Assembly (NCBI GenBank): GCA_963766605.1 | Contig: CAVYAT010000007.1 | Coordinates: forward strand, 1,116,001 to 1,180,000 | From: AC-49 sp963766605 | Lineage (GTDB): Bacteria > Actinomycetota > Thermoleophilia > Solirubrobacterales > Solirubrobacteraceae | Length of the DNA: 64,000 nt | Direction: 5' to 3' | In this document: positions 1-7,815 of the stretch, piece after piece | Position numbering within the stretch: position 1 is the stretch's first letter | How the letters are laid out: every line of letters begins with the position of its first letter | Notes under the pieces: generated by a model | The model's database searches: none | The model's input: only the letters and a program-made list of their open reading frames with translations | What the model was told of the DNA's origin: nothing | Made by a program: the position numbers and the translations under genes

Positions 1-2
1 GC

Positions 3-533
3 GACGACTTCGACCGCCTGTGGGGCGAGGTCGTCCCGATCCCCGAGGGCAACCTGCGCGTGCTCGAGGGCGGGGAGACGATCGGCGACTGGCGTGTCGC
101 CTATACGCCCGGGCACGCGTCGCACCACGTCTCCTACCTCGACCAGCGCACGGGAGCTGCGTTCACCGGCGACGTCGCCGGCGCGCGGATCGGCAGCGGG
201 CCGATGGTGCCGCCGACGCCGCCGCCCGACATCGACCTCGAGCTGTGGGCGCAGTCGATCGAGACGATCGCGGCGTGGGAGCCCGAGGCGCTGGCGATCA
301 CGCACTACGGCACGTTCACCGACGTGGCCGAGCAGCTCGACTCGCTGCGCCGCGGGCTGCGCCACTGGGGGCAGCGGGCGCGCGAGCTGACCGATCCCGA
401 ATACCAGAGCGAGATCAGCGCGACCTGGGCGGGGGATCCCGATGCACCGGCATACGACGAGGTCGTACCCGCTGCGACATTGTGGCCAGGGCTCCACCGT
501 TACTGGGAGAAGCGGGTACCCTCAGGGGCATGA
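3..533 (+). CDS. MBL-fold metallo-hydrolase, 5' end outside window
   Basis: The visible 176 residues are the C-terminal part of a metallo-beta-lactamase-fold hydrolase. The segment TPGHASHHVSYLD carries the HxxHH-like metal site, FTGDVAGARIG the bridging Asp, and ITHYGTFTDV the last metal-binding His. These match glyoxalase II/lactonase-like MBL proteins whose N-terminal HxHxDH motif would lie before base 1. The C-terminal helical extension (from about residue 85) is typical of actinobacterial MBL proteins of unknown substrate. The stop codon overlaps the clpS start (ATGA), so the two are translationally coupled. The family assignment is solid; the substrate is unknown. Confidence 0.8.
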   Translation, partial: DDFDRLWGEVVPIPEGNLRVLEGGETIGDWRVAYTPGHASHHVSYLDQRTGAAFTGDVAGARIGSGPMVPPTPPPDIDLELWAQSIETIAAWEPEALAITHYGTFTDVAEQLDSLRRGLRHWGQRARELTDPEYQSEISATWAGDPDAPAYDEVVPAATLWPGLHRYWEKRVPSGA

Positions 534-817
534 GTCAGACGATCGAGCTTCCCCGAACGCAGGGGCCCGGTTCCGGGCTGGGCGGGGAATGGCGCGTGAT
601 CGTTCGCAACGACGATCACAACACCTTCGACCATGTCGCACGGACGCTTGCGGGGACCATTCCGGGCGTGTCGCTCGACCATGGCTTCGCGATCGCCGAC
701 CGCATCCACGGCGCCGGTCTGGCGATCGTCTGGAGCGGACACCAAGAGCTGGCCGAGCATTACTGGGAGATGCTCGGGGATGCGGGGCTGACGATGGCCC
801 CGCTCGAACCGGCCTAG
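530..817 (+). CDS. clpS: ATP-dependent Clp protease adaptor ClpS
   Basis: This 95-residue protein matches ClpS in length and motifs. VIVRNDDHNTFDHV corresponds to the core NDD/H motif that starts the fold and binds N-degron residues, IHGAGLAIVW to the conserved HxxG segment, and the C-terminus holds the final helix-strand. ClpS delivers N-end-rule substrates to the ClpAP/ClpCP protease in the cytoplasm. The start was set at the ATG overlapping the upstream MBL stop, because the much longer in-frame extension has no similarity to any family. A TACCCT hexamer 7 bases before the ATG could also allow leaderless expression, but no good -35 is visible. Confidence 0.9.
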   Translation: MSQTIELPRTQGPGSGLGGEWRVIVRNDDHNTFDHVARTLAGTIPGVSLDHGFAIADRIHGAGLAIVWSGHQELAEHYWEMLGDAGLTMAPLEPA

Positions 818-857
818 TCCGGCTTCGCGCCCCGGCGGGCGGGAACCGGCTAACGGC

Positions 858-1619
858 ATGGATGAAGCCGCCAAGATCGCGAGCGCGTCGCGTGCTCAGC
901 ATGAGCACGAGATGCTGCGCCGCTACCACGTCGACGGCGACCTCGAGGCGCGCGACCGCCTGGCCGAGGAGATGGTCCCGCTTGCGCGCGCGCTGGCCAG
1001 CCGCTACGTCGGCCGCGGTGAGCCGCTTGACGACCTCGTGCAGGTCGCGTGCGTCGGGATCATGAAGGCGATCGAGGGCTTCGACATCGAGCGTGAGGTC
1101 CGCTTCAGCTCGTACGCGACACCGACCGTGCTCGGGGAGCTCAAGCGCCACTTCCGCGACCGAACGTGGGCGATGCACGTGCCGCGCGGGATGCAGGAGC
1201 TGCAGCTGACGCTGGCGGAGATGCGCGACAAGCTGACCGGCGAGCTTGGGCGCTCGCCGAGCGTCAAGGAGCTTGCGGCCGCGGTCAACGTCCCGGTCGA
1301 GGAGGTGCTCGCGACGCTGCAGTCGATCGGCGCTCGGCGTACGCGCTCGCTCGACGAGCCGACCGGCGACCGTGACACGACGCTCGCCGACGCGCTCGGC
1401 GACGACGACCCGGAGCTGACGCGTGCCGAGATGCGGGTCCTGATCGGCGAGGCGCTCGACGTCCTGCGCCCGCGCGATCAGGAGATCCTGCGGCTGCGGT
1501 TCGCGGAGGACCTGACCCAGACGGAGATCTCCAAACGGGTCGGCGTGTCGCAGATGCAGATCTCGCGGATCATCCGCGAGTCGATCAATCGCCTGCGTCT
1601 GGAGATCGATCGGCGCTGA
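858..1619 (+). CDS. SigB/SigF/SigG-family RNA polymerase sigma factor
   Basis: A 253-residue group 3 sigma factor. Region 2 runs from about residue 35 to 105 (LDDLVQVACVGIMKAIEGFD, then FSSYATPTVLGELKRHFRD), region 3 from about 115 to 175, and region 4 at the C-terminus carries the helix-turn-helix LTQTEISKRVGVSQMQISRI. The protein has the length and layout of SigB/SigF stress and sporulation sigma factors rather than ECF factors. No anti-sigma gene is adjacent; an unlinked HATPase-type protein lies at 12052. Its last 35 bases overlap a gene on the opposite strand. The exact paralogue cannot be told from sequence alone. Confidence 0.9.
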   Translation: MDEAAKIASASRAQHEHEMLRRYHVDGDLEARDRLAEEMVPLARALASRYVGRGEPLDDLVQVACVGIMKAIEGFDIEREVRFSSYATPTVLGELKRHFRDRTWAMHVPRGMQELQLTLAEMRDKLTGELGRSPSVKELAAAVNVPVEEVLATLQSIGARRTRSLDEPTGDRDTTLADALGDDDPELTRAEMRVLIGEALDVLRPRDQEILRLRFAEDLTQTEISKRVGVSQMQISRIIRESINRLRLEIDRR

Positions 1620-1974
1620 CGAGCTCCCCGGCCGGGTCGTCGGGGCCGTCGTGCGCGTCGTTGCCGTTGCCGTTCAGCGTGCCGTGGGCGACGCGGTCGG
1701 CCCACGAGTAGATGACCGGCACCTGGTACCAGCTCGAATGGTTGACGCGGAAGGCGGTGAACTCCGGCCCGTACCAGTACTTCTCGAAGTCGAGCTTCGC
1801 GTCGAACTCGGCGACCTGGAGGAACTTGTAGCGGTCGTCGCGGTTGCGGAACACCTCGTAGCTCGTTGCGCCGTAGCGCATCGCCACGGCCGCGATCTCC
1901 GACAGCGGCTCGACCATCGAGTCGTGGCGAAAGCCGGTCGTGTACCAGGGGATGTGAACGAACCCGCCGGCCAT
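1585..1974 (-). CDS. Small ABM/dimeric alpha-beta barrel-like protein coupled to crotonyl-CoA reductase
   Basis: A 129-residue protein whose first 95 residues have the pattern of a ferredoxin-like alpha+beta monomer: strand FVHIPWYTTGF, helix AAVAMRYGATSYEVFRN, strand YKFLQVAEFD, then a C-terminal strand YQVPVIYSWA. This resembles small antibiotic-biosynthesis-monooxygenase-type proteins, but no catalytic residues can be assigned. The last 30 residues are Asp/Gly rich and probably disordered. Its ATG overlaps the stop of the crotonyl-CoA reductase gene (TGATG), so it is translated with it. The 3' end runs 35 bases into the sigma factor gene on the other strand. Function unknown. Confidence 0.72.
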   Translation of the reverse strand: MAGGFVHIPWYTTGFRHDSMVEPLSEIAAVAMRYGATSYEVFRNRDDRYKFLQVAEFDAKLDFEKYWYGPEFTAFRVNHSSWYQVPVIYSWADRVAHGTLNGNGNDAHDGPDDPAGELVSADRSPDAGD

Positions 1975-3230
1975 CAGGCTCCGACCTCCGCGTAGATCGC
2001 GCCCGGCCCTTCGGCGGTCTTGCCGAGACCGGCCTCATCGGCGCCGACGAGGATCGCGATCTTGCCCAGGTGCTTGTTGTCGAGCATCAGCTGGTGGGCC
2101 TCGGCGACGCCGTCGAAACCCATCGTCCGCCAGAGGACAGGGCGGATCTGGCCCGATTCGATCAGCTCGTTGGCCTTGCCGCACTCGTATGCGTTGGCGA
2201 AGTGCGAGCCGAGGATCTCCTTCTGGCGCATCCACAGGTAGCGCACGTCGAAGTCGAGGTTGTAGCCGGTGGTGCCGGCACAGATGACGACCTTGCCGAA
2301 CGTCTTGACCGTGAACACCGAGGTCGGGAACGTCGCCTTGCCGACGTGCTCGAAGACGATGTCGGGCGCGTCGCCGAGGATCTCGCGGACCGCCTTGCTG
2401 AAGCGCCGCGACTCGCCGAAGCGCGCCTTCTCCTGCTCGGGCGTCTCGTCGCCGGTCCGCATCATGCCGGCGAACTCGTTGCGGTTGATGAAGCCGGTCG
2501 CGCCGAGGCGCATGACCAGCTCGCCCTTCTGGTCGCTGGAGACGACGCCGACCGACTGCGCGCCGGCGGCGGCGCAGATCTGCGTGGCGAACACGCCGAG
2601 CCCGCCGGCCGCGCCCCACACGAGCACGCGATCGCCGGCCTGGATGTTGCAGCGGTTGATCAGCATCCGGTGGGCGGTGAAGTAGACGAGCCCGTAGGAC
2701 GCCGACTCCTCCCACGTCAGGTTCTGCGGCTTGGGCAGCAGCTGCTGGGCCTGGACCTTGGTGAACTGCGCGAACGAGCCCCACGTCGTCTCGTAGCCCC
2801 AGATCTTCTGCGACGGCGCGGCCATCGGGTCCAGCCCGTGGACCTCGGGGTCCTCGTAGGACGCCATGTTGCAGTGCACGACGACCTCGTCGCCGGGCTT
2901 CCAGCGCGTCACGCCCTCGCCGACCTTCCACACGACGCCCGACGCGTCCGAGCCGCCGATGTGGTGGCCGAACTCGGGGTGGTCGCCGTAGCCGAAGACC
3001 GACACCGGCTGGCCGAGCGCGGCCCACACGTTGTTGTAGTTCACGCCGGCCGCCATCACGCGGACGATGACCTCGAACGCGCCGGGCTCGGGGACCTCGA
3101 TCTCCTCGAGCTGGAACGCCTCCAGCGGCGGGCCTTCGCGCTCCTTGCGGATCACCCACGCCGCCATCGTTGCCGGCAGCTCGCCGGGCTCGACATCGAG
3201 GCTGGAGATCTGCGTCAGGTCGGTCGCCAT
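1974..3230 (-). CDS. ccrA: Crotonyl-CoA carboxylase/reductase
   Basis: A 418-residue medium-chain dehydrogenase/reductase. CCR reductively carboxylates crotonyl-CoA with NADPH and CO2 to ethylmalonyl-CoA, for the ethylmalonyl-CoA pathway or extender-unit supply. The long N-terminal extension before the GroES-like domain, the insert KIWGYETTWGSFAQF, the nucleotide loop VWGAAGGLGVFATQ, and the C-terminal LWMRQKEILGSHFANAYE are CCR traits absent from plain quinone reductases. The start is the ATG at 3230; the longer open frame upstream is antisense to corA. It lies 14 bases after corA and overlaps the next gene. No other ethylmalonyl-CoA pathway gene is visible nearby. Confidence 0.9.
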   Translation of the reverse strand: MATDLTQISSLDVEPGELPATMAAWVIRKEREGPPLEAFQLEEIEVPEPGAFEVIVRVMAAGVNYNNVWAALGQPVSVFGYGDHPEFGHHIGGSDASGVVWKVGEGVTRWKPGDEVVVHCNMASYEDPEVHGLDPMAAPSQKIWGYETTWGSFAQFTKVQAQQLLPKPQNLTWEESASYGLVYFTAHRMLINRCNIQAGDRVLVWGAAGGLGVFATQICAAAGAQSVGVVSSDQKGELVMRLGATGFINRNEFAGMMRTGDETPEQEKARFGESRRFSKAVREILGDAPDIVFEHVGKATFPTSVFTVKTFGKVVICAGTTGYNLDFDVRYLWMRQKEILGSHFANAYECGKANELIESGQIRPVLWRTMGFDGVAEAHQLMLDNKHLGKIAILVGADEAGLGKTAEGPGAIYAEVGA

Positions 3231-3244
3231 GGAGCTGATCCTAT

Positions 3245-4201
3245 CTAGCCGTCGCGCGTATAGCCGCGCGCCCTGAAGTACCAGACGAGCAGCAGGACGG
3301 GCACGATCACGCCGCCGACGCCGAGCGCGAGAAAGGCGCCCAGCGAGGTGATGTTGCGCACCAGCCAGCCGAAGTTCTGGCCGAAGAAGCCGGTCACGAA
3401 CGTCAGCGGCAGGAAGATCGTCGCGATCACCGTCAGCTGCTTCATGACCTGGTTCATGCGGTTGGACTGCGTCGACAGATAGACGTCGAGCGCGCCGGAC
3501 AGAAGGTCGCGGTATGAGTCGATCAGGTCCGAGATCCGGATCAGGTGGTCGTAGACGTCGCGGAAGTAGTCGTGCGTCTTGTCGTCGGTCAGGCCGGGGA
3601 TCCGCATGATGAGATCGCCACCGCTGGCGAGCAGGTCGCGCTGGGGCGTGACGATCCGCCGCAGCGTCACGAGCTCGCGCTTGAGCGCGAACAGCCGGTG
3701 CAGCTGCTCCTGCTTGGCGCCCTGGATCATCGAGTCCTCGAGCGTGTCGATCTCGTCGTCCATGCGCTCCAGCAGCGGGAAGAACGAGTCGGTCAGCTTG
3801 TCGAGGATCCGGTAGACGATGTACTCCTCGGCGTCGCCGTCGCGGTCGCGCAGGCGCTCCTTGAGCTCGTGCAGGTCCCGGCACGCCCCGGGCCGCACCG
3901 TGACGATCCACGAGCCCGAGATGTGCAGGTGGACCTCGATCGGCTTGCCCTCCGCCGGGTCGCCGCTGTTGCCGTGGTGGACGCCGTAGTAGACGAGCAG
4001 CACGCGGTCGCCGTACTCGTCGAGCTTCGGGCGCTGACCGAATTCGAGCGTGTCCTCGAGCGCCATCGCGTGGATGTTCAGGAGCGAGCCGAGCTCCTTC
4101 ACCGCTGACGTGTCGGCGTCCATCAGGTCGATCCAGAAGAACTCCCCGCCGGCGAGCAGCTGCTCGATCCGGTCGCGGTCGACGTGGTCGAGGATCTCCA
4201 C
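3245..4201 (-). CDS. corA: CorA-family divalent metal transporter
   Basis: A 318-residue CorA-type channel. It has a cytoplasmic N-terminal domain, a long helical stalk (about residues 130-255), and two C-terminal membrane helices, the first starting at TVIATIFLPLTFVTGFFGQN. The signature loop reads GQN rather than the canonical GMN; this 2-TM-GxN variant is known in the family and may alter ion choice between Mg2+, Co2+, Ni2+ and Zn2+. The last residues YFRARGYTRDG give the usual basic tail. The GTG start at 4201 was chosen because homology begins there and it lies 11 bases after the preceding stop. Second gene of a four-gene operon. Confidence 0.88.
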   Translation of the reverse strand: MEILDHVDRDRIEQLLAGGEFFWIDLMDADTSAVKELGSLLNIHAMALEDTLEFGQRPKLDEYGDRVLLVYYGVHHGNSGDPAEGKPIEVHLHISGSWIVTVRPGACRDLHELKERLRDRDGDAEEYIVYRILDKLTDSFFPLLERMDDEIDTLEDSMIQGAKQEQLHRLFALKRELVTLRRIVTPQRDLLASGGDLIMRIPGLTDDKTHDYFRDVYDHLIRISDLIDSYRDLLSGALDVYLSTQSNRMNQVMKQLTVIATIFLPLTFVTGFFGQNFGWLVRNITSLGAFLALGVGGVIVPVLLLVWYFRARGYTRDG

Positions 4202-4212
4202 GGGCCGGTGAC

Positions 4213-4797
4213 TCAGCCGGTGGGCGTCGTCGCCGGCGTCGTCGTGCCCGCTCCGACGACCGTGGTCACCGTCTTGGGCCCGGCGATCGTCGCCGTGCCG
4301 GTCCGCACGAGCGTGTGCGCCGACGGCTTCCACTGGTAGGTCTTCTGAACGATCTTCTTCGGCGCCCACAGGTCGTCGCCGGCCGCCCAGTGCGGGTTGG
4401 AGACGGTCAGCACCGTGCCGCTGAGTGACGTCCACGCCCGGTACAGGCCCTGATTGTGGTAGACGACCTTCAGCGAGCCGTCCTTGGATCCGTCGGCGCT
4501 CAGCACGTAGACCGCGACCGTCCCCGCTGTGCCGCCCTGATCGACCGAAACGACCGCGTCGGACTTGCCGTCGCCGGTCAGATCGGCGAACAGCGGGTTG
4601 GGGTCGATGTAGCCGGCCTTGCTCGTCAGCAGCGTGCGGACAGTCTTGGTCACCTTGGCGTCGGAGGTGATCACACCCGCGAACAGCTGCTGGGGCGAGC
4701 TGCCGGTCTGGGTCGGCGTGGTCGTGGACACCTGCGCGCCGGCGACCGCCACGGGGATGCCCGCGAGGGCGACCAGGATCAGCGCGCGCGTTCGCAT
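4213..4797 (-). CDS. Secreted protein with FG-GAP/VCBS-like repeat
   Basis: A 194-residue exported protein. Residues 1-20 (MRTRALILVALAGIPVAVAG) form a Sec signal peptide. DLTGDGKSDAVVSVDQGG at about residue 73 is a calcium-binding DxDxDG-type loop as found in FG-GAP/VCBS repeats. The C-terminus is Thr/Pro/Gly rich, so it may be a disordered cell-wall linker. It begins the operon that continues into corA, ccrA and the small ABM-like gene. The function is unknown; the loop suggests an extracellular Ca2+-stabilised fold. Confidence 0.75.
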   Translation of the reverse strand: MRTRALILVALAGIPVAVAGAQVSTTTPTQTGSSPQQLFAGVITSDAKVTKTVRTLLTSKAGYIDPNPLFADLTGDGKSDAVVSVDQGGTAGTVAVYVLSADGSKDGSLKVVYHNQGLYRAWTSLSGTVLTVSNPHWAAGDDLWAPKKIVQKTYQWKPSAHTLVRTGTATIAGPKTVTTVVGAGTTTPATTPTG

Positions 4798-4866
4798 GAC
4801 CCGGGAATGGTAGAGCGAAACCGACCCATCGCGAGCCGGTGCAACGCCCGGCCCGCTCGGCGCAGC

Positions 4867-5037
4867 TCAGTCGGCCGTGCCGGCCAGCTGCAGCTCGAGC
4901 GCGGCGATCGCGTCGAGCTCGCGCTGGAGCTCTGCCCAGGAGATCTGCTCGGCCTCCTCGTAGTCCCGCCCCGCAAGGTCGCCCAGGCTGGCGCGGTAGC
5001 GCGTCCAGGCCTCGATCCGGCGATCGTCTTCGGTCAT
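4867..5037 (-). CDS. Small acidic protein of unknown function (56 aa)
   Basis: A 56-residue product starting MTEDDRRIEAWTRYRASLG and ending in a predicted amphipathic helix (WAELQRELDAIAALELQL). It is supported by a near-perfect Shine-Dalgarno sequence, AAGGAGGG, six bases before the ATG. It is only part of a much longer open frame antisense to the exonuclease gene, which is not coding. No domain is recognised. It is divergent from the exonuclease/GIY-YIG gene, with about 110 bases between starts. Confidence 0.7.
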   Translation of the reverse strand: MTEDDRRIEAWTRYRASLGDLAGRDYEEAEQISWAELQRELDAIAALELQLAGTAD

Positions 5038-5148
5038 GCGAGCCCTCCTTGGAGCGGGGTCGACGTTGACTTTACCCCCCTCCGCGGTCGGTCGAACGGC
5101 AACGCACCGTGCACGCCGTCGCAACATCGCGCTACAACCGGGGATTCG

Positions 5149-6840
5149 ATGGATCCGCTGCCGCCGGACACGCCACTCCAGACCGCCGAGTTCCTCGTCG
5201 TCGACGTCGAGACCAACGGCCTCGGCGGCGAGCGCTGCGAGATGACCGAGGTCGGTGCCGTGCTCGTCGGCGGTGGCGAGCTGCACGACCGGTGGGAGTC
5301 GCTGGTCGGCGTGCGGGCGCCGCTGTCGCGCGGGATCCAACGGCTGACCGGGATCAGTCAGGCGATGGTCGACGAGGCCCCGCCGGCGCCGCTCGTGCTG
5401 GACGAGCTGTGCGAGCTCCTGAAGGGCCGCGTGCTCGTCGCCCACAACGCGTCGTTTGACCGCGGCGTGCTGCGCCAGGCGTTCGAGCGCGCGGGTCTCG
5501 AGTGGCCGTCGCCGCCCGTGCTGTGCACCGTCGCGATGGCCCGCCGGCTGCACCCGCTCGCCCGCCAGCGGCGGTTGCCGGCGCTCGCCGCGACGCTGGG
5601 CGTCGACGTCGATGTCGTCCACCGCGCGCTGGCGGACGCCGAGACCTGCGCGCGGGTGTTCTGCGCGCTGCTGGGGAAGCTGTGCGCCAACGCCGCCACG
5701 GTCGGCGAGGCCGTCGATCTGCTGCGCCCACGGAGGCCGTCGCGCCCGCGCGCCGGCGCGACCGACGGCCGGCGCTCGCTGGTTGGTGTGCGCAAGCGCG
5801 TCCCGGGGCTCGACTCGCTGCCCGACGCGCCGGGCGTCTACGTCATCCGCGACGCGGTCGGCGAGCCCCTGTACGTCGGCAAGTCGGTTGCGCTGCGCTC
5901 GCGCGTGCGTGCGCACTTCGCTCCCTCGTCGCCCGACAGCGACTGGGTCATGCAGGCCGAGTCGGTCGATCACGAGCGCACGCGATCCGAACTCGGCGCG
6001 CTGGTGCTCGAGCACCGGCTGATCGGCCGCCTTCGCCCGCCGGGCAACGTCCGCGCCAAGCACCGTGATCGCTACGTCTACCTGCGTTGTCGTCTCGACA
6101 TCGCGTTCCCGATCCTCGAGGTCGCGCCCGATCCGGCGCCCGGCCACGCCGTCAACGTCGGTCCGTTGCTCGGCCGCCACGGTGCTGTCGAGCTGCGCGA
6201 GCAGCTCAACTCGCTGTTCGGGCTGCGTCACTGCGGCCGCGCGCTGCCTCGCCGCGAGCACCCGTCGGCCTACGGGCAGATGGGGCGCTGCGCGTCGCCA
6301 TGCCTTGGTGACCTCGATCCCAACGCGTACCGCCGTCGCCTGGATCAGGTCCTCGAGCTGTTCACCGGATCGGGTGACGGCGCCGCGGCGCTGCTGGCGC
6401 ACGTCGAGCGGCGGATGCGCGAGGAGGCGCGCGAGCAGCGCTACGAGCGCGCCGCGTGGCTGCGCCGGCGCCGCGATCGGCTCGCGGTGCTGCTCGACCG
6501 CCTCGGCGACGCGGTCGCCGCGACACACGCCCGTCCGTCGCTGGCCCTGGTGTCGCACGACCGCTGCGGCGGGGCCGACGCGTTCTGGATGGTCGGCGGG
6601 CGGATCGCCGACTGGGGGCCGGTCGACGACGCCGACGAGCTCGTGGCGCGCACCGAGGCCGCGCTCCGGCGCACCGGCGACGGGCGCACCCCGCACCTGA
6701 CACCCGACGACGTCGCGGTGACGCGGATCGCGACCACGTGGCTCGCCGCCCACGACATGCCGCTGCTCGACCTCGGCGACGACCGCTGGCCGGCGCGGAT
6801 CGAGGCGTTCGCCCTCGGCAGCCTCAGCGCGGCGGCGTGA
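5149..6840 (+). CDS. DEDDh exonuclease fused to GIY-YIG/UvrC-like nuclease
   Basis: A 563-residue fusion. Residues 1-190 form a DnaQ/epsilon-type DEDDh 3'-5' exonuclease: VVDVETNGLGG (Exo I, D-E), LVAHNASFDRGVL (Exo II, D), HRALADAETCARVF (Exo III, H-D). Residues about 220-300 form a GIY-YIG domain (PGVYVIRDAVGEPLYVGKS, then a catalytic Arg in LRSRVRAHF). The rest resembles the middle of UvrC/Cho, including a UvrB-binding-like helix (REEARE...RAAWLRRRRDRL). UvrC and Cho incise DNA near bulky lesions; the fusion suggests incision followed by end trimming (inference). The UvrC RNase-H-like endonuclease and HhH domains are absent. Confidence 0.9.
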   Translation: MDPLPPDTPLQTAEFLVVDVETNGLGGERCEMTEVGAVLVGGGELHDRWESLVGVRAPLSRGIQRLTGISQAMVDEAPPAPLVLDELCELLKGRVLVAHNASFDRGVLRQAFERAGLEWPSPPVLCTVAMARRLHPLARQRRLPALAATLGVDVDVVHRALADAETCARVFCALLGKLCANAATVGEAVDLLRPRRPSRPRAGATDGRRSLVGVRKRVPGLDSLPDAPGVYVIRDAVGEPLYVGKSVALRSRVRAHFAPSSPDSDWVMQAESVDHERTRSELGALVLEHRLIGRLRPPGNVRAKHRDRYVYLRCRLDIAFPILEVAPDPAPGHAVNVGPLLGRHGAVELREQLNSLFGLRHCGRALPRREHPSAYGQMGRCASPCLGDLDPNAYRRRLDQVLELFTGSGDGAAALLAHVERRMREEAREQRYERAAWLRRRRDRLAVLLDRLGDAVAATHARPSLALVSHDRCGGADAFWMVGGRIADWGPVDDADELVARTEAALRRTGDGRTPHLTPDDVAVTRIATTWLAAHDMPLLDLGDDRWPARIEAFALGSLSAAA

Positions 6841-7744
6841 ACGGCAGCTCGACGACCTCGGCCTGGGCGCCGTCGGCCTGCACGGTCGTGCCGGGGGGCG
6901 CCTCGCGGCGTACCAGCGCGAGTGCGATCGGCCCCAGGGTGGGACTGACAACGCTCGACCCGACGTGCCCGACGACGCGGTCGTCCAGGCGCAGCTCCTC
7001 GCCGGTGGCGACCGGTGCGCTGAGGCGCAGCCCACGCAGTTGGCGGTTGGGCTTGCCCTTGTAGAACAGGCGCGCGACCGTTTCCTGGCCGACGTAGCAG
7101 CCCTTGGTGAAGCTGACCGCCCGGTCGTTGAGCCCGGCCTCCTGGGGGATGACCGAGTCGTCGAGGTCGATGCCATAGCGCGGGCGGCCCGACTCGACGC
7201 GAAGCACCTCGGCGTCGCCCTCGTCGGCCGGCACGGCGCCGGCGCGCAGCAGCGCGGCGCGCACCGTCTCGGAGTCGTCAGTCGCGCAGACGACGTCGGC
7301 CCCGAGGTCGGTGGCGATCACCAACGCCGACGCGCCGCCGAGCTCGCCGGTGGCGTTGTCGTGCTCGTCGCGCAGCTGCCCCGCGCCGGCTAGCTCGCGC
7401 GCTCGCGGCCCGACCAGCGACAGCAGCGCCTGCTGGAGCGTGCGCTTCTCCAGCGCCACGTCGTAGCCGATCGAGGAGCGCCGGATCGCGTCGAACACCG
7501 CCTGAAGTGCCACACGCTCGGTGTCGAGCCACAGCTCGGCGCCGGTGTCGATCACACGCAGGTCGGCCTGCATCTTGCCCTTGTGGGTCAGCAGCGTCGC
7601 GTAGAGGCCATGGCCGGCGGTCAGCGCCTGCACGTCGTTGGACACCTGGCCGTTGAGGAACTCCTTGGCGTCGGGCCCGAGCAGGGCGAGCTTTCCGCGT
7701 TGCGAGCGGTCGATCAGGCCGGCGCCGTCGCGCAGGGGGTCCAT
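6824..7744 (-). CDS. ygfZ: YgfZ/GcvT-family folate-binding protein
   Basis: A 306-residue member of the GcvT-like YgfZ family, which binds tetrahydrofolate and supports Fe-S cluster enzymes and tRNA modification. The family signature K-G-C-[FY]-x-G-Q-E is present as TKGCYVGQE at about residue 198; its Cys is essential in E. coli YgfZ. The N-terminal half carries the folate-binding barrel (LNGQVSNDVQALTAGHGLYA). The start is the ATG at 7744; an upstream in-frame extension lacks similarity and runs into the next promoter. Its 3' end overlaps the exonuclease gene by 17 bases, tail to tail. Confidence 0.9.
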   Translation of the reverse strand: MDPLRDGAGLIDRSQRGKLALLGPDAKEFLNGQVSNDVQALTAGHGLYATLLTHKGKMQADLRVIDTGAELWLDTERVALQAVFDAIRRSSIGYDVALEKRTLQQALLSLVGPRARELAGAGQLRDEHDNATGELGGASALVIATDLGADVVCATDDSETVRAALLRAGAVPADEGDAEVLRVESGRPRYGIDLDDSVIPQEAGLNDRAVSFTKGCYVGQETVARLFYKGKPNRQLRGLRLSAPVATGEELRLDDRVVGHVGSSVVSPTLGPIALALVRREAPPGTTVQADGAQAEVVELPFTPPR

Positions 7745-7779
7745 CGATCGAGCGTAGCGCGCCGGCCTGACGTGCCGAC

Positions 7780-7815
7780 TTGAATTCAAATTCAGGCATG
7801 GCTAAACTTCGGTTT
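7780..7815 (+). promoter_or_regulatory. Leaderless promoter with DtxR/MntR-type operator
   Basis: A -35 box TTGAAT (7780-7785), a 17-base spacer and a -10 box TAAACT (7803-7808) are followed after seven bases by an in-frame GTG at 7816. An imperfect dyad TCAGGCATGGCTAA (7792-7805, 10 of 14 positions symmetric) overlaps the spacer and -10 box. It resembles iron/manganese boxes bound by DtxR-family repressors. This suggests autoregulation of the regulator and the metal transporter behind it, and that the mRNA starts at the GTG. Confidence 0.6.

Noticed and set aside
4867..7176. A 769-codon minus-strand open frame antisense to the exonuclease gene
   Set aside because: Composition is Arg/Ala/Pro-rich without motifs; only its last 56 codons, which have their own ribosome site, look real.
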